Assembly (NCBI GenBank): GCA_905116865.2
Contig: CAJHNH020004890.1
Span: 2,403,476-2,467,475 of the forward strand
From: Candidula unifasciata
Taxonomy: Eukaryota; Mollusca; Gastropoda; Stylommatophora; Geomitridae
Length of the DNA stretch: 64,000 nt
Direction of reading: 5' to 3'
How positions within the stretch are numbered: the first letter of the stretch is position 1; every line of letters begins with the position of its first letter. The position numbers and the translations under genes were made by a program. Below the pieces are notes generated by a model that had not been told where the DNA came from, ran no database searches, and worked only from the letters and a program-made list of their open reading frames with translations. This document shows, piece after piece, positions 38,209-48,487 of this stretch.

Positions 38209-40030
38209 ATGCTTTTACAGAACCAGCAGGTAAGTCTAGTCACAAGCAGGGCTTTCACTTCATGGCAGCATTATTATTAGCATTACCTACATACATCATT
38301 ACTTCATGTAATTATACATGCCACTTTTTTGCTTTCCCTAATACTTAAATATCATCCCTAATATAAGCATAACTATTAAAATGTTTGGCTGCAGTTGAAA
38401 TCCTTGCTTGATAAGTATATTTTAAAAATAGTGTTTGTAAAGCTGAAAATTTAATCACAATCTCATCACTTGTAAATTTGTGAATAATGTAAATATTAAA
38501 GATTTATGAAAAATCTAATTGTGCTTCAGATGTTGGTAATGTATCTTGTTTTCTGATGTAGTCATTAATTTATTTCTTATTACAGGTGGCTCTTTATTAA
38601 CTCCTATTTCCTTTGCTTACTTTATTTAGGCAGGCAGGTTGTAAGCAGAGTTAAGGCTACTAGAGACGATGAATAAGCAGGCAGTCATCAGGCTTAGATA
38701 GGGTTGTATGGCTCTCAGCCTAGGCAGAAGACACATCCTATCTAGTCACAGTGTGTTCATCAAATGCAGCTTTAGGGCCCCACTAGCAGCCACAATCGGG
38801 CACACTTCTAAGGTATAAGGACTCGGCTCAGGTAGTTAGATAGGTAACATGTTATGTTTTTTCCCTATAAGATTAGTGTTATTGTCTATTGCAAATGATG
38901 TCTAGTTATTTTATAGTTATTTGTCAAAGAAGACACACACTTTAAAAATATGTACCATATTCAATTTGATTTTGGTTACAATAGTTTGGTTTAAGTTTGG
39001 GGATGTGTAGAAAATAGATGTGGATTTGAAAGATAATTTTAAAAGGATTTTTACTATGCCTCATAAAAATGTGCCTGTCTTGAATCTTAGTTTAGCCAGA
39101 TTATATTTGTTGGATGTATTTGCCTGCATTATATGGTTAGTTTTATGGAGTTGGTAAGACCTGCAGAGATATTTTAGTGTATGCTCCACACTCTTCCATC
39201 ATCAACACGAGCAGACGTAAGGCACCTTATGTGTCGTCTACCATTACCTGAACATCAACACATCCATTCATTCATGACCTCGCATTTTCACATCTCATTT
39301 GTTCCTTCTTGTCTTGAGTCTTGTCCGACTTGCAAATGGATGTTTCATTTTTACTTTGACCTTATCGTTTGTGTAATAAACATGAGTGGTTTTTTAGCAG
39401 CTGTATTTGTCTATGATTGGTTGTCAAATGCTTGTCTTAAGTTTGTGGACTTGCAAATAGCTTCACATATAGGACATTGACTAATTAAATATCACAAGTG
39501 AGTACTTTTATCTTGATTTTTTGCCTCTGGTATCCTTAGCCTTCTGGAGTTTTTTGGCAGTTTTCCCAAACTTTAAAAAAAAAGGGGGGGGGGGGGTTGA
39601 TTTTTATTATTTAGTGAATTATAAAGAAAATATGCTTTTGGGAGGCTTAGTTTTACATAATAAAATACCTTCAAACTCTGGTAGTTAACACACAAACCAA
39701 AATAGGTTAAATTTGTCATGACACAGGTCCAATTGTATCATGCATTACATCAGGTTGAATACTGTCATTTATGAGTTGACATCTGATAACTGCAAACTTT
39801 TCCTTTCTAAGTAACTAACTTGTGACCTTCAAATAATCAGCATCATAATTATAATTTATCATAACCAAATTAAACATATACCTAGCCCCATTAGATGTTT
39901 GTGGTTACAATTATTAACAATTTTGATAAGGAACTCACCAAATGATTCACATTTCATTGTGTTCAGTGTCTTGGTATTCTGCATGATCATTTAGCATCTG
40001 GTGATTTCATTCACATTTGGTACAATAAAG
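38209..40030 (+). other. hnRNP 3' UTR with a probable intron
   Basis: Twenty-one bases after the stop codon comes CAGCAG|GTAAGT (donor at 38230). An acceptor TTACAG ends at 38585. This gives a 356-base intron inside the 3' UTR. Candidate AATAAA signals lie at 39375-39380, 39659-39664 and 40024-40029. A G run is at 39584-39596. No ORF of interest. Confidence 0.6.
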
Positions 40031-40985
40031 TTGTAAAAGGGATCATCACCCTCGCTTGCTGCTGAGGATGGGGGAACTATCACTTTCCCCTAGTTTCCCA
40101 GAGTGCTCTGATGTTGATTTAGACATCCTTGTCCTGCTATGCCATGATATATCCAACATCATTTGCAGTCTTGTTTCTGTTTGATTCTGTCCATAGCAGG
40201 TTGAACACCCTCCCCCAATTAAAGTAGATTATATCTGCTGGAAACAATTCTTTATGTAGATAAATACTGGTACAAGATTAAAGGATAATTAATTTGAGGC
40301 TAAAATGAACATATTTTCACGGATATTGATTTGAAAACTTATTTTATGCTGGACAATAGCCAAATGTTCACACATTAACCAAAGACAATTGACAAACAAA
40401 ATTAGGGGTAAGGGTTATTGTAGATGACAAAAAACCCCAAAAAAGTATTCAAGCTGCTAAAATTTTATCTAGTTCAATCTGTTTGTGTTAGTTACCTATG
40501 TGTGTGTGCCGAATTTAGATACAGTATGTTAACTTAGATATTGTTGCACAGCGCAGTAAGGAAATTATGATTTGGAGAGAAATTTTAAAAAAGAAACTGA
40601 CCAGGTTATTTTTCAAAACTTTTCCTGCTGTCTGAGTCAGCCTCAGTGGTCTGAATACTTTATCTTGCGTTTTTTTATTTTTTTTATCTTGTCCATTTTA
40701 TTCCCTTATTCAGCTGCTGTTTTACATGTTTGATCAAATCTAGGAGATGTAACACTGCCATAGCTTTGCCCTGATTTCTTTCTTCTACATTAAGTAAATA
40801 AGGCCCATTAAAATTGTTTTATTAGTTAGTTTCAGTTTGAAGGAGGGGAGGGTTTAACCTGTCTTTAAATATCGTGCATGCAGTCTAGTTCAGCATCTTT
40901 AGCTCTGATAATTTAGTAAACCGTCTTCACTGTCTTAAAATAAGTTGATACTAGTGGTTGCCCTAACATGTATTTCTTCACTTTA
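40031..40985. other. Intergenic, nothing recognised
   Basis: AT-rich, no repeat family or coding motif identified. Confidence 0.4.
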
Positions 40986-40989
40986 GGGG

Positions 40990-41280
40990 TTGAGTGGTCT
41001 CAGTGTATGGTGTCGCCTCAAGTGCTAGAGCTCCGGGTTTACAACCCGATTAAGGCTAGGATTGTTTCACATAAACCTAGTAATTTCCCCTGGTCTTTGG
41101 GTTGTAAGATTAGACGCTAGTGTATATTGCTGCGCACGTAAAAAAAACTCCCTTGGTATTTGTAAATAGTTTAGTCTGATGACGCTGCACGGGCAAAGTT
41201 TAAAGTTTAAAAAACAAAACTACCTAAAGTAGTACAGGATCCTCGCAGAGTCTGCACTGAGCTGGTATTCTTTAGACTCA
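40990..41280 (+). repeat. tRNA-like SINE (second family), copy 2
   Basis: Matches 28165-28445 in order: TATGGTGTCG, CAAGTGCTAGAG, CGGGTTTACAACCCG, AAGGCTAGG, GCACGTAAAAAAAA, GACGCTGCACGGGCAAA. The head looks tRNA-derived with a degenerate B box. Confidence 0.7.
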
Positions 41281-41283
41281 AGG

Positions 41284-41447
41284 AAATAGACCCACTGCGT
41301 CTCCATAAGCAAGTTGTAAGCAAGGAGCCAACAATCTGCACACAGTATGGATGTGCAGCACACAACATTTGGGTTCTGGGACAAGATTGAGGTCCAGAGA
41401 TAAACAACCAGAACTTTCTGCTGGGCTTTACAAGTGAACGTGAAGAT
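41284..41447 (+). repeat. (GAA)n-tailed SINE, head-truncated
   Basis: Starts at AATAGACCCACTGCGTCTCC, continues CCAACAATCTGCACAC and ACAACCAGAACTTTCTGCTG, and ends GTGAACGTGAAGAT. Adjacent to the second-family SINE. Confidence 0.65.
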
Positions 41448-41541
41448 ATTCTTGTAAGTCCAGACCAATCGTCCATGAGCAGAGACGCCCCTGAAACCCT
41501 TTTCTCTAGTGTTGTTAGATTAACAATGTGAAGATCTAAAG

Positions 41542-41646
41542 CAGCGATTCTCAACCCATAGGTCCAACAACCCTTTCACAGGGGTCGCCATAGACCCGCC
41601 ATATGAACTTTAAGAGTTGACACATTAGGAAGGTTAAAAACCACTG
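41542..41646. mobile_element. Tiny hAT-type MITE, 105 bp
   Basis: Begins CAGCGATTCTCAACC and ends GGTTAAAAACCACTG, the typical ends of small hAT-derived elements. Flanks ATCTAAAG (41534-41541) and ATCCAAAG (41647-41654) are an 8-bp duplication with one mismatch. A similar tip, CAGTGGTCTCCGACCTGGGG, is at 43569-43588. Confidence 0.85.
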
Positions 41647-42009
41647 ATCCAAAGGTACTAAACATGCTTCATTTGTGTGTATATGCGCCCAACCCATTAC
41701 AACGCCTGGATGAAATAGGCAATCAGTGTTTGATACAGTAACAGACTTATGAATTCCCTGCTTCAGAAGCATAGGAAAATTGATTGTACACTGCTCACAT
41801 ACAAATGCTAGCAGTAAATCTCTACCTATAATCACTTTTCATCTTCACCGCCTATTAAATCTGGCTGTTCTCTGCTCCCAACTAGTCTTTAGTCAAGAAC
41901 TGGAGTTCTGGTTTATGCAGACTGTTAGTTCCTTGTCTCTTGAGCAGAGCACTTATTCTTTGTGTTTGGTTTTGTATGCTCATATCAGACCATCAGGTGT
42001 GCCTCTATG

Positions 42010-42785
42010 AACGAATGTCAGTAAGCAGCAGGTCCTTCATGGTTTCCCATAGCTTTCTCTGCACACTTTGCTCTTGAGGCTAGATGTCTTTTCGAAGTTG
42101 CAGGTAGAGTGGGTAGGTCTGCAGAATGTTTGTGGTCCTGTTTGACAGGCGCTGTGGGGACTGCACAATGATTTTTTTTTTTAATGCATGTGGTTAAAGC
42201 CTGCAGTATCTCGTCGAAAAATTTTGTTATTTTCTGTTTAGTTTGCCAATGGACTCTTGTGGATGTTTACTGTTAGTTCTCTCCACAATTCCTTGTATTT
42301 TCCCCTGAGAAGTGTTCTGATTTCTGGTAACAATGGATGGGTGTGTTTTCTCCTGTCTTCCATTTTAGCAAGTCTAACTCATTTCCTGGTTTGCCGCAGT
42401 GAAGAACGATGTGATTGTTTTCTGCGAGTCTGTTTAGCTGGCGGGTCAGTTCTCTTTCCATGTTGTCGTGTGGATCCCTCGTCGCCTGACTTAATGCAGT
42501 CACAAAGAAAAACAATTTCCAGTTTTTAATTTTTCTTTACTCAAGCACTTTGGCTGAAAGAATAATTGCTTGCTGCTCTGCTCTGAAGTTTTCCGGAGGC
42601 ATGATGTTTCTTGTGTGAAACAAATCTTGCAGCAAGATGACCAAACTCCGCTTTTTTTTTCTCTGCTCCCACCAGTGACCCATCGGTGTGTACGTGTCTT
42701 TAGTCAGGTTTTGGAAAACACAGTTGTAGACATGTTCAAGGGTCTTTGCATGCAGTACTAGATCATTCTTCAGCTTTTCTGTCAA
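42010..42785 (-). pseudogene. LINE RNase H and C-terminal fragment, minus strand
   Basis: Minus-strand frames read NFRAEQQAIILSAKVLE (catalytic Glu region), then FFFVTALSQATRDPHDN (matching the TDALS-type third motif, with the D lost) and HCGKPGNELDLLKWKTGE (HCG-x-P-G-N-E region). From about 42140 down, YPLYLQLRKDI and KLWETMKDLLLTD resemble the tail after the zinc knuckle. Frameshifts and stops break it. Same broad family as the fragment at 56870-58120. Confidence 0.65.
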
Positions 42786-43340
42786 TGCCTGGAATTGTTG
42801 TGACTATAGTTATGCTGTAGTATTCTGTATGCCCAAAATAAAACTCATATGGCGGCATTTTTCTTCTCCAGCTGCGCTCTCTTGGGATGACTGAAACGCT
42901 CTTACGTCAGTCATTCAAACATGTCCCGTTTAGATTTGCTCGGGAGAATAAAAAATAATCTAAACAAGCTATTCAGTAGCCTGTTTGTTGCTGGTCAAGA
43001 CATTGCAGAACTAGCCCCGCCCCTTTTTACCTTGTGATGTCACTTGACAATTTTTTACGCTCATTGGATGGATCATTGTACGGTCGGCGCTCACAACGCC
43101 TAAGCTACTGATCTACTTGCTGTTAATATACTTAGATAAAAACAAATGCAGACTGCTGGAGTGAAAGGTCTCTGGTTCAGTACCGGGTTTCAGCAATATC
43201 CGGCCGCCTGCTGCTGAAAATATTGCAGGAACAGGGTTTGCCCTAAGTAATACAATAAATCTACCCAAACATATTAACTGGTGCCCTTTCAGAAATGGTA
43301 CGGTTATTTTAACAAGAGGTAGGAATTAGACACGTGTTCT

Positions 43341-43476
43341 CCCAATATGGGTTCCGGGACCCTTTTACAGGGAAAACACCAATAGACCCACAAGCATGTC
43401 GACTTAAGTTCTGGAACAGGGCTGCAGTCCAGAAGTGGACGAACAACCGAAGTTTACAGTTGGTAAACGTGAAGAA
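43341..43476 (+). repeat. Internally deleted (GAA)n SINE with perfect 13-bp target duplication
   Basis: Keeps the head (CCCAATATGGGTTCCGGGAC), AATAGACCCAC, and then jumps to AGTTCTGGAACAGGGCTGCA and the tail GGTAAACGTGAAGAA. Flanked by AGACACGTGTTCT at 43328-43340 and 43477-43489. Half the normal length. Confidence 0.93.
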
Positions 43477-43568
43477 AGACACGTGTTCTTGAGGGCAGCA
43501 AAGTTTGTAACCTGTCAGATGTCAGAGTTAACAACTAAGTTTGTTACATGAATCCACTCAAGACTACA

Positions 43569-43775
43569 GCAGTGGTCTCCGACCTGGGGAGGTTAACCCT
43601 AAAGTTTAGTTGCGTATCCTTTACAGGACGTTGCAGAACCAACCGTAACAGCCCCTGGCTGTTGTGTGGTTTCTCTAGGCAATTTACATCCAGTAGTTTG
43701 TCATTGCTTGCTGGACGGTCGGCTTTCTTGATACCACTGTCGAAACCAACGCAAGGCGCATTGCCCGTAGCTGGT
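43569..43775. repeat. Dispersed repeat shared with 47107-47210
   Basis: Begins with a hAT-like tip (CAGTGGTCTCCGACCTGGGG). TTGCGTATCCTTTACAGGAC and GTTGCAGAAC recur at 47110-47145. At 47200-47262 that second copy runs into a minus-strand tRNA-like head (box B complement GGGATCGAGCCC). Confidence 0.5.
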
Positions 43776-44334
43776 TAACCCTAACCAAATAAATGAACAA
43801 CTCGCAGAACTCTAATCAAGTCTCCAAGACAAGTGCGCGGCACGAGGAAATAAAGTGGCAGAGTTAATAGAAGCACTTGTAAAGTCGCCTTACTAGTACA
43901 AGTGAAGGCAGAAGACGAAGTATGATGCAAAACGAGATTCAGCCAGCAAAGAAATAAAGCCTGACTGATAAAAAGTACGGCGGTAGAAGTGAAAAGGCCA
44001 AAATCTGTCCACATGAAGAAACGCAAGATATAAGTGCCTTATGGAGACGAAATAGAAATCCTGACTCGGGAGCTGCAGTTTGATCTACCTCCTCACAGAA
44101 GAGTGGGTAGACGAAAACCTGACCGAAGGATAATCAAACGACAAAATGCTAGAGCACCAGAGACGCCCCACGAAAGAACGATGCGACTAGCGCCAATCAT
44201 CAGGAGACACCTCACGCTGGAAGTACGGAGATCCTTCTTAGGACCAAAAGACAGCCCCCAGTAAATACAAAGACAGCGGGGCCCCCCCCCCCACCTTTTT
44301 TTTTTCCACAGCACATCACAACAGTATACCACCC
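43776..44334. other. Unassigned sequence with one short open frame
   Basis: A frame at 44034-44264 would encode 76 basic residues (RRVGRRKPDRRIIKRQ). I recognise no family, and the surroundings are transposon debris. A C run follows at 44281-44291. Confidence 0.3.
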
Positions 44335-44661
44335 AGAGTAGAGAAAACCTGCTGACCCAAACTATGTCAGTCATGAAGTAGCAAAGAAACGAAAATTCAG
44401 GCGTATTTGCACGCCACAAAGAAATAGAATTCAAGCAAGTCAACAAAGAAAACCCTCCCCCCAACAGGGCAACTAACCAGTTAAACAAGGACCAAGTTTG
44501 AAATGTTTGTTTCCTACATACTGAACTGAACCATGGTATCTAGCTGTGTGCGTGCCCGATTTCAGGCGGATGCAGTCCGACTTCGAAGGAAGCACCCACC
44601 CAGTTAGTCGACTCTTGGTTTTAACCACAACCTGCTGTATTCTTAGAGCCCGCCCGGTTTT

Positions 44662-46487
44662 AGCGATTTTAGCCAGCACTCTGATAAAGAAGAATACTCT
44701 AGAATACAAAAAGAAATAGTGAACAAATGCAAAGTGGCTAAAGAAGCCTGGCTGAATCAAATGTGTACAGAGATTGGGGAAAATCACGGGAAAGACTCAC
44801 ATTCCATGTACCAACAGATAAATATGTTAACAGGAAAGATGACACGTAACAGCACTGGATGTTTGATATCAAAGGATGGTGACTTATTAATGGGACATAG
44901 TAATATAATTAACAGATGGACAGAGTATATAGGGGAATTGTATGATGATAATAGACCAGACGTAGAACTGCAGAACAACAATGATGGTCCACCAATAATG
45001 ACTGCAGAAGTTGAGGATGCAATACATCATATGAAGAAAGGAAAAGCACCCGGGCCAGACATCTCACTGAAAGAAATCGAAGCACTGGGAAATTTTGGAA
45101 TTGAAATAATAACTAAACTTTTAAATGATATTTATAACAGTGGGTATATTCCAAATGACCTTTTAAAATCCATATTTATAGCTCTGCCGAAGAAACCAGG
45201 CACTTTAAAATGTGAAGACCATCGCACAATAAGTCTTATCACATGACTAAGATTTTACTGAGAATAATTATGAGAAGAATAAGAAACAAAATTAAACCAG
45301 AAATCAGCGATGAACAATGTGGATTTGTAGAAGGAAAAGGTACAAACAATGCCATATACATCCTAAGGACATTGTCAGAAAGAGCTATAGAAGTAAAGAC
45401 TGATTTGTACTTATGCTTCATAGACTATACAAAAGCATTTGACTGTGTGAAGCATGAAGAAGTAATCAAACTGTTAGAAAAATTAAACATTGATGGGAAA
45501 GATCTAAGAATAATAAAGAATATGTATTGGCAGCAAACAGCAGCTATAAGAATTAACAACTGTTTAGGTACATTTCAAAGCATAAAGAGGGGCGTACGAC
45601 AAGGATGTGTACTTTCACCTGATTTGTTTTCAATATACAGTGAATATATTATGAGATCTTTAATTGATATGCCCGGAATCGTGGTTGGTGGGCACAATAT
45701 AAACAATTTACGTTATGCTGACGACACAGTCTTGATAGCAACAAGTCAGAAAGAATTACAGGAAATGATAGACATTGTGGTGTTAGAAAGTGGAAGAATG
45801 GGCCTCAGTTTGAATAATGGGAAGACAGAAGTAATGGTGGTATCAAAGAAACAAATTATTCCTAAATGTGTAATAAAAGTCAATGGTGTTATTTTAAGGC
45901 AAGTACAGAAATTTAAGTATCTGGGCACATGGATAACATCAGATGGAAGATGCATTACTGAAATAAGAAACAGAATTGGACAGGCAAAAACTGCATTTTA
46001 TAAAATGAAAAACCTCTTGTGCAATATATCCTTGTCATTGAGAGTTAGAAAAAGAATTCTTGCTTGCTACATACATCCAGTTTTAACATATGGATGTGAA
46101 TCCTGGACAATCGGTAGACAGGCCAAACAATTTTTGGACGCCTCAGAGATGTGGTTTTACAGAAGAATGCTTAGAATACCTTGGACAGCCAAAAAGAGCA
46201 AACAAGAGGTTTTAAAAGAGGCGGGAGACCGAAGACAACTTATCACTGACATCAGAAGGAGACAGTCATCATTTTTCGGCCATGTTATGAGAAGAGGGAA
46301 AATAGAACATGTTGTGACCACTGGAAAGATCTGTGGAAGGAGGGATAGAGGAAGACAACGAGAGAAGATGCTTGACAGTCTTGTTGCATGGCGTGGAGGT
46401 GTGTCGGCACACGAACTGATACATGCTGCAGGAGATCGCGGATTATGGAGAGGCATGATCGCCCACGCCACTCGGCAAGGCACCTGA
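44662..46487 (+). pseudogene. 5'-truncated LINE with near-complete reverse transcriptase, one frameshift
   Basis: Retrotransposon reverse transcriptase, which would copy its RNA at a nicked target. The frame open from about 44662 reads KEEYSRIQKEIVNKCKVAKE onward, with KAPGPDISLKEIEALG, to a stop at about 45246. The next frame (from 45243) continues with MTKILLRIIMRRI, FIDYTKAFDCVKHE (motif A), RGVRQGCVLSPDLF (motif B), RYADDTVLIA (motif C, catalytic YADD), FKYLGTWITSDGR, then FFGHVMRRGKIEHVVTTG and RRDRGRQREKM, to a stop at 46487. A small indel near 45240 (ISLIT / MTK) breaks an otherwise intact domain. No endonuclease is present. The 3' end is CACCTGATGATGATG. The clade may be RTE-like, but this is tentative. 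The lack of other lesions suggests a fairly young insert. Confidence 0.9.
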
Positions 46488-46699
46488 TGATGATGAGCCA
46501 ACACTCGAGCTAAAACGCTGCAGAATAACAGGTTAAATTTATTCGCAACCGCGCCTGCAAAGCGAGGGAAAGAAACAGTCGGTGTCTACTGGGGAACGAT
46601 CAACAAATTCGTGTCAGCGTTACGAAATAAGCTCGCAGTCTGTGAAATAAAATGTCTACGTTAGTCTCAGCCCGCGCTTGGACTCGTAAGCTGTTGTAC

Positions 46700-47700
46700 A
46701 AGTGCGTCTGACACAGTGCGGAAGATGACAGTTTTTAAACCAGTTTTTGGCTTGCCAAACGACTAAACAGATTATGTCGAGGATCGCAAGTTTCATGTAA
46801 GGCAACATTCACACACCTTCAGTAAAAAATGGACCGCGAGCACAGTTAAAACCTGTTAGTTTGCCAGTGAATAAACAGATTCGAAAGAAGCTAATTAAAT
46901 CAACAGCTTACACATTGAGAAGTATACCCGACTTCTAGGTTAAATAGCCTTTAATGGGATAGTATGGTAATCTTGGGCAAACACATGCTCGTATATATGT
47001 TAGAGAGAGAGAAGTTCTCGTGGTTTTTCTGATAGTGATAGAAGAGATTTGACCACCTAATTATTCCCAAAGACAACAGAAGCCAACCTTCATTGTGTAG
47101 ACGGCATTAGGTTGCGTATCCTTTACAGGACGTTGCAGAACAAACCCTAACAGCTCCCGACCGTTTTTCTAGGCAAACCAACACAGGGCGCATGGCCCGC
47201 AGCTGGGATCGAGCCCGGCATTACGAAGCGTTCGCATCGACTTAGCCACAGAGCCGACGTAGACATAAATAATACGAAAGTTAGGAAAGAACCACGGCCA
47301 TCTTTAGGCTATAAAGTTAAAGCCGGATGTGGAAAGAACAAACAACCCAGCAGTAAAAAATACAACCACTAGGCGAATGTAGTTTTTTTGTGAGAAGATA
47401 CACACAACTTTAGACTGCCAAAAAAAAAAAAAAACCCACCTAATTTACCGTCTATCATTGAGCGGGTATAACTCATCAAAGTATTAACCAGGAATCGGCA
47501 TACACGTAAAGATACATATGACTTGTGAGATAAGAAAGCTATGAGGGGGAGAGAACGTGATCTTTCTGAAACGTAATCCACATTCATGTTTTCAGAAATG
47601 CTAAATAAACCCGGTAAGTCACCTAATTTGAAGACACTAATCATTCGTCAAAGAAACACCATACACATCGAAAAGAAAAGGCAAAACTCAAGATTATTAC
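46700..47700. other. Extra sequence in copy A
   Basis: Not matched in copy B. Includes part of the dispersed repeat at 47107-47210 and a tRNA-like minus-strand head at 47200-47262. Otherwise nothing recognised. Confidence 0.4.
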
Positions 47701-48029
47701 AACAGTAGACGCTGTCAAGTGAACAATGAGATCCGAGTAGCGCAAATTTAAGTTAAATCTCGTGTGTCAGAGATACTGTACTGGGTTTTACTTGTCGCCC
47801 GGGCGAGACCGATTGTGCGAGCGGACCTAACAAGCGAGGAGACGAATGGTTAGAAAACCTGTTGTATGTGGAAATACGAACCGACCAGACAGTTTGTTGG
47901 CGAACACAAGTTTCACATTTTGATACCTCGCTAGAGAAACGACAGCCGACGGGTACTGTGAACTACATTAGTTGAAACCTGTTTGAGATTTTCTAGTTAC
48001 AATTGTTATCGTGTATTGAGACCGCTCTA

Positions 48030-48485
48030 CAGCAGTAATCCACCAAAAGAATGCCTCTAGTACATCACAGCAGTAATCCGCCAAAATAATGCCTCCATCA
48101 TCACATCACAGCAGTAATCCACCAAAATAATGCCTCCATCATCACATCACAGCAGTAATCCACCAAAAGAATGCCTCCATCATCACATCACAGCAGTAAT
48201 CCACCAAAATAATGCCTCCATCATCACATCACAGCAGTAATCCACCAAAATAATACCTCCATCATCACATCTCAACAGTAATCCACCAAAAGAATGACTT
48301 CATCACATCACAGCAGTAATCCACCAAAATAATGCCTCCATCATCACATCACAGCAGTAATCCACCAAAATAATGCCTCCATCATCACATCACAGCAGTA
48401 ATCCACCAAAATAATGCTCCCATTATCACATCACAGCAGTAATCCACAAAAATAATGCCTCCATCATCACATCACAGCAGTAAAC
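48030..48485. repeat. 41-bp minisatellite, about 11 copies
   Basis: Units of about 41 bases, CACAGCAGTAATCCACC then AAAATAATGCCTCCATCATC and ACAT. Some units are shorter or have AAAGAATG in place of AATAATG. It sits exactly between the two copies of the duplicated block. Confidence 0.95.
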
Positions 48486-48487
48486 CA

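Larger units (their letters stand above)
44335..48015. repeat. Duplicated non-coding block, copy A (LINE-occupied)
   Basis: Segments 44335-44614, 46508-46700 and 47700-48015 match, in the same order, 48488-48734, 48733-48895 and 48950-51785 (with a hAT removed). Shared text includes TTGCACGCCACAAA, GAACCATGGTATCTAGCTGT, TAACAGGTTAAATT and TTTCTAGTT. Copy A has the LINE of 44662-46487 inserted and an extra stretch of about 1 kb (46700-47700). Confidence 0.75.

Noticed and set aside
44034..44264. 76-residue basic ORF
   Set aside because: No family recognised, no splice or promoter context, and it lies next to transposon debris. Kept only as unassigned sequence.
48030..48485. Repeat/spacer pattern with 41-bp period
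   Set aside because: The whole 41-bp unit is repeated, including the apparent spacers; no cas-like genes. It is a minisatellite.
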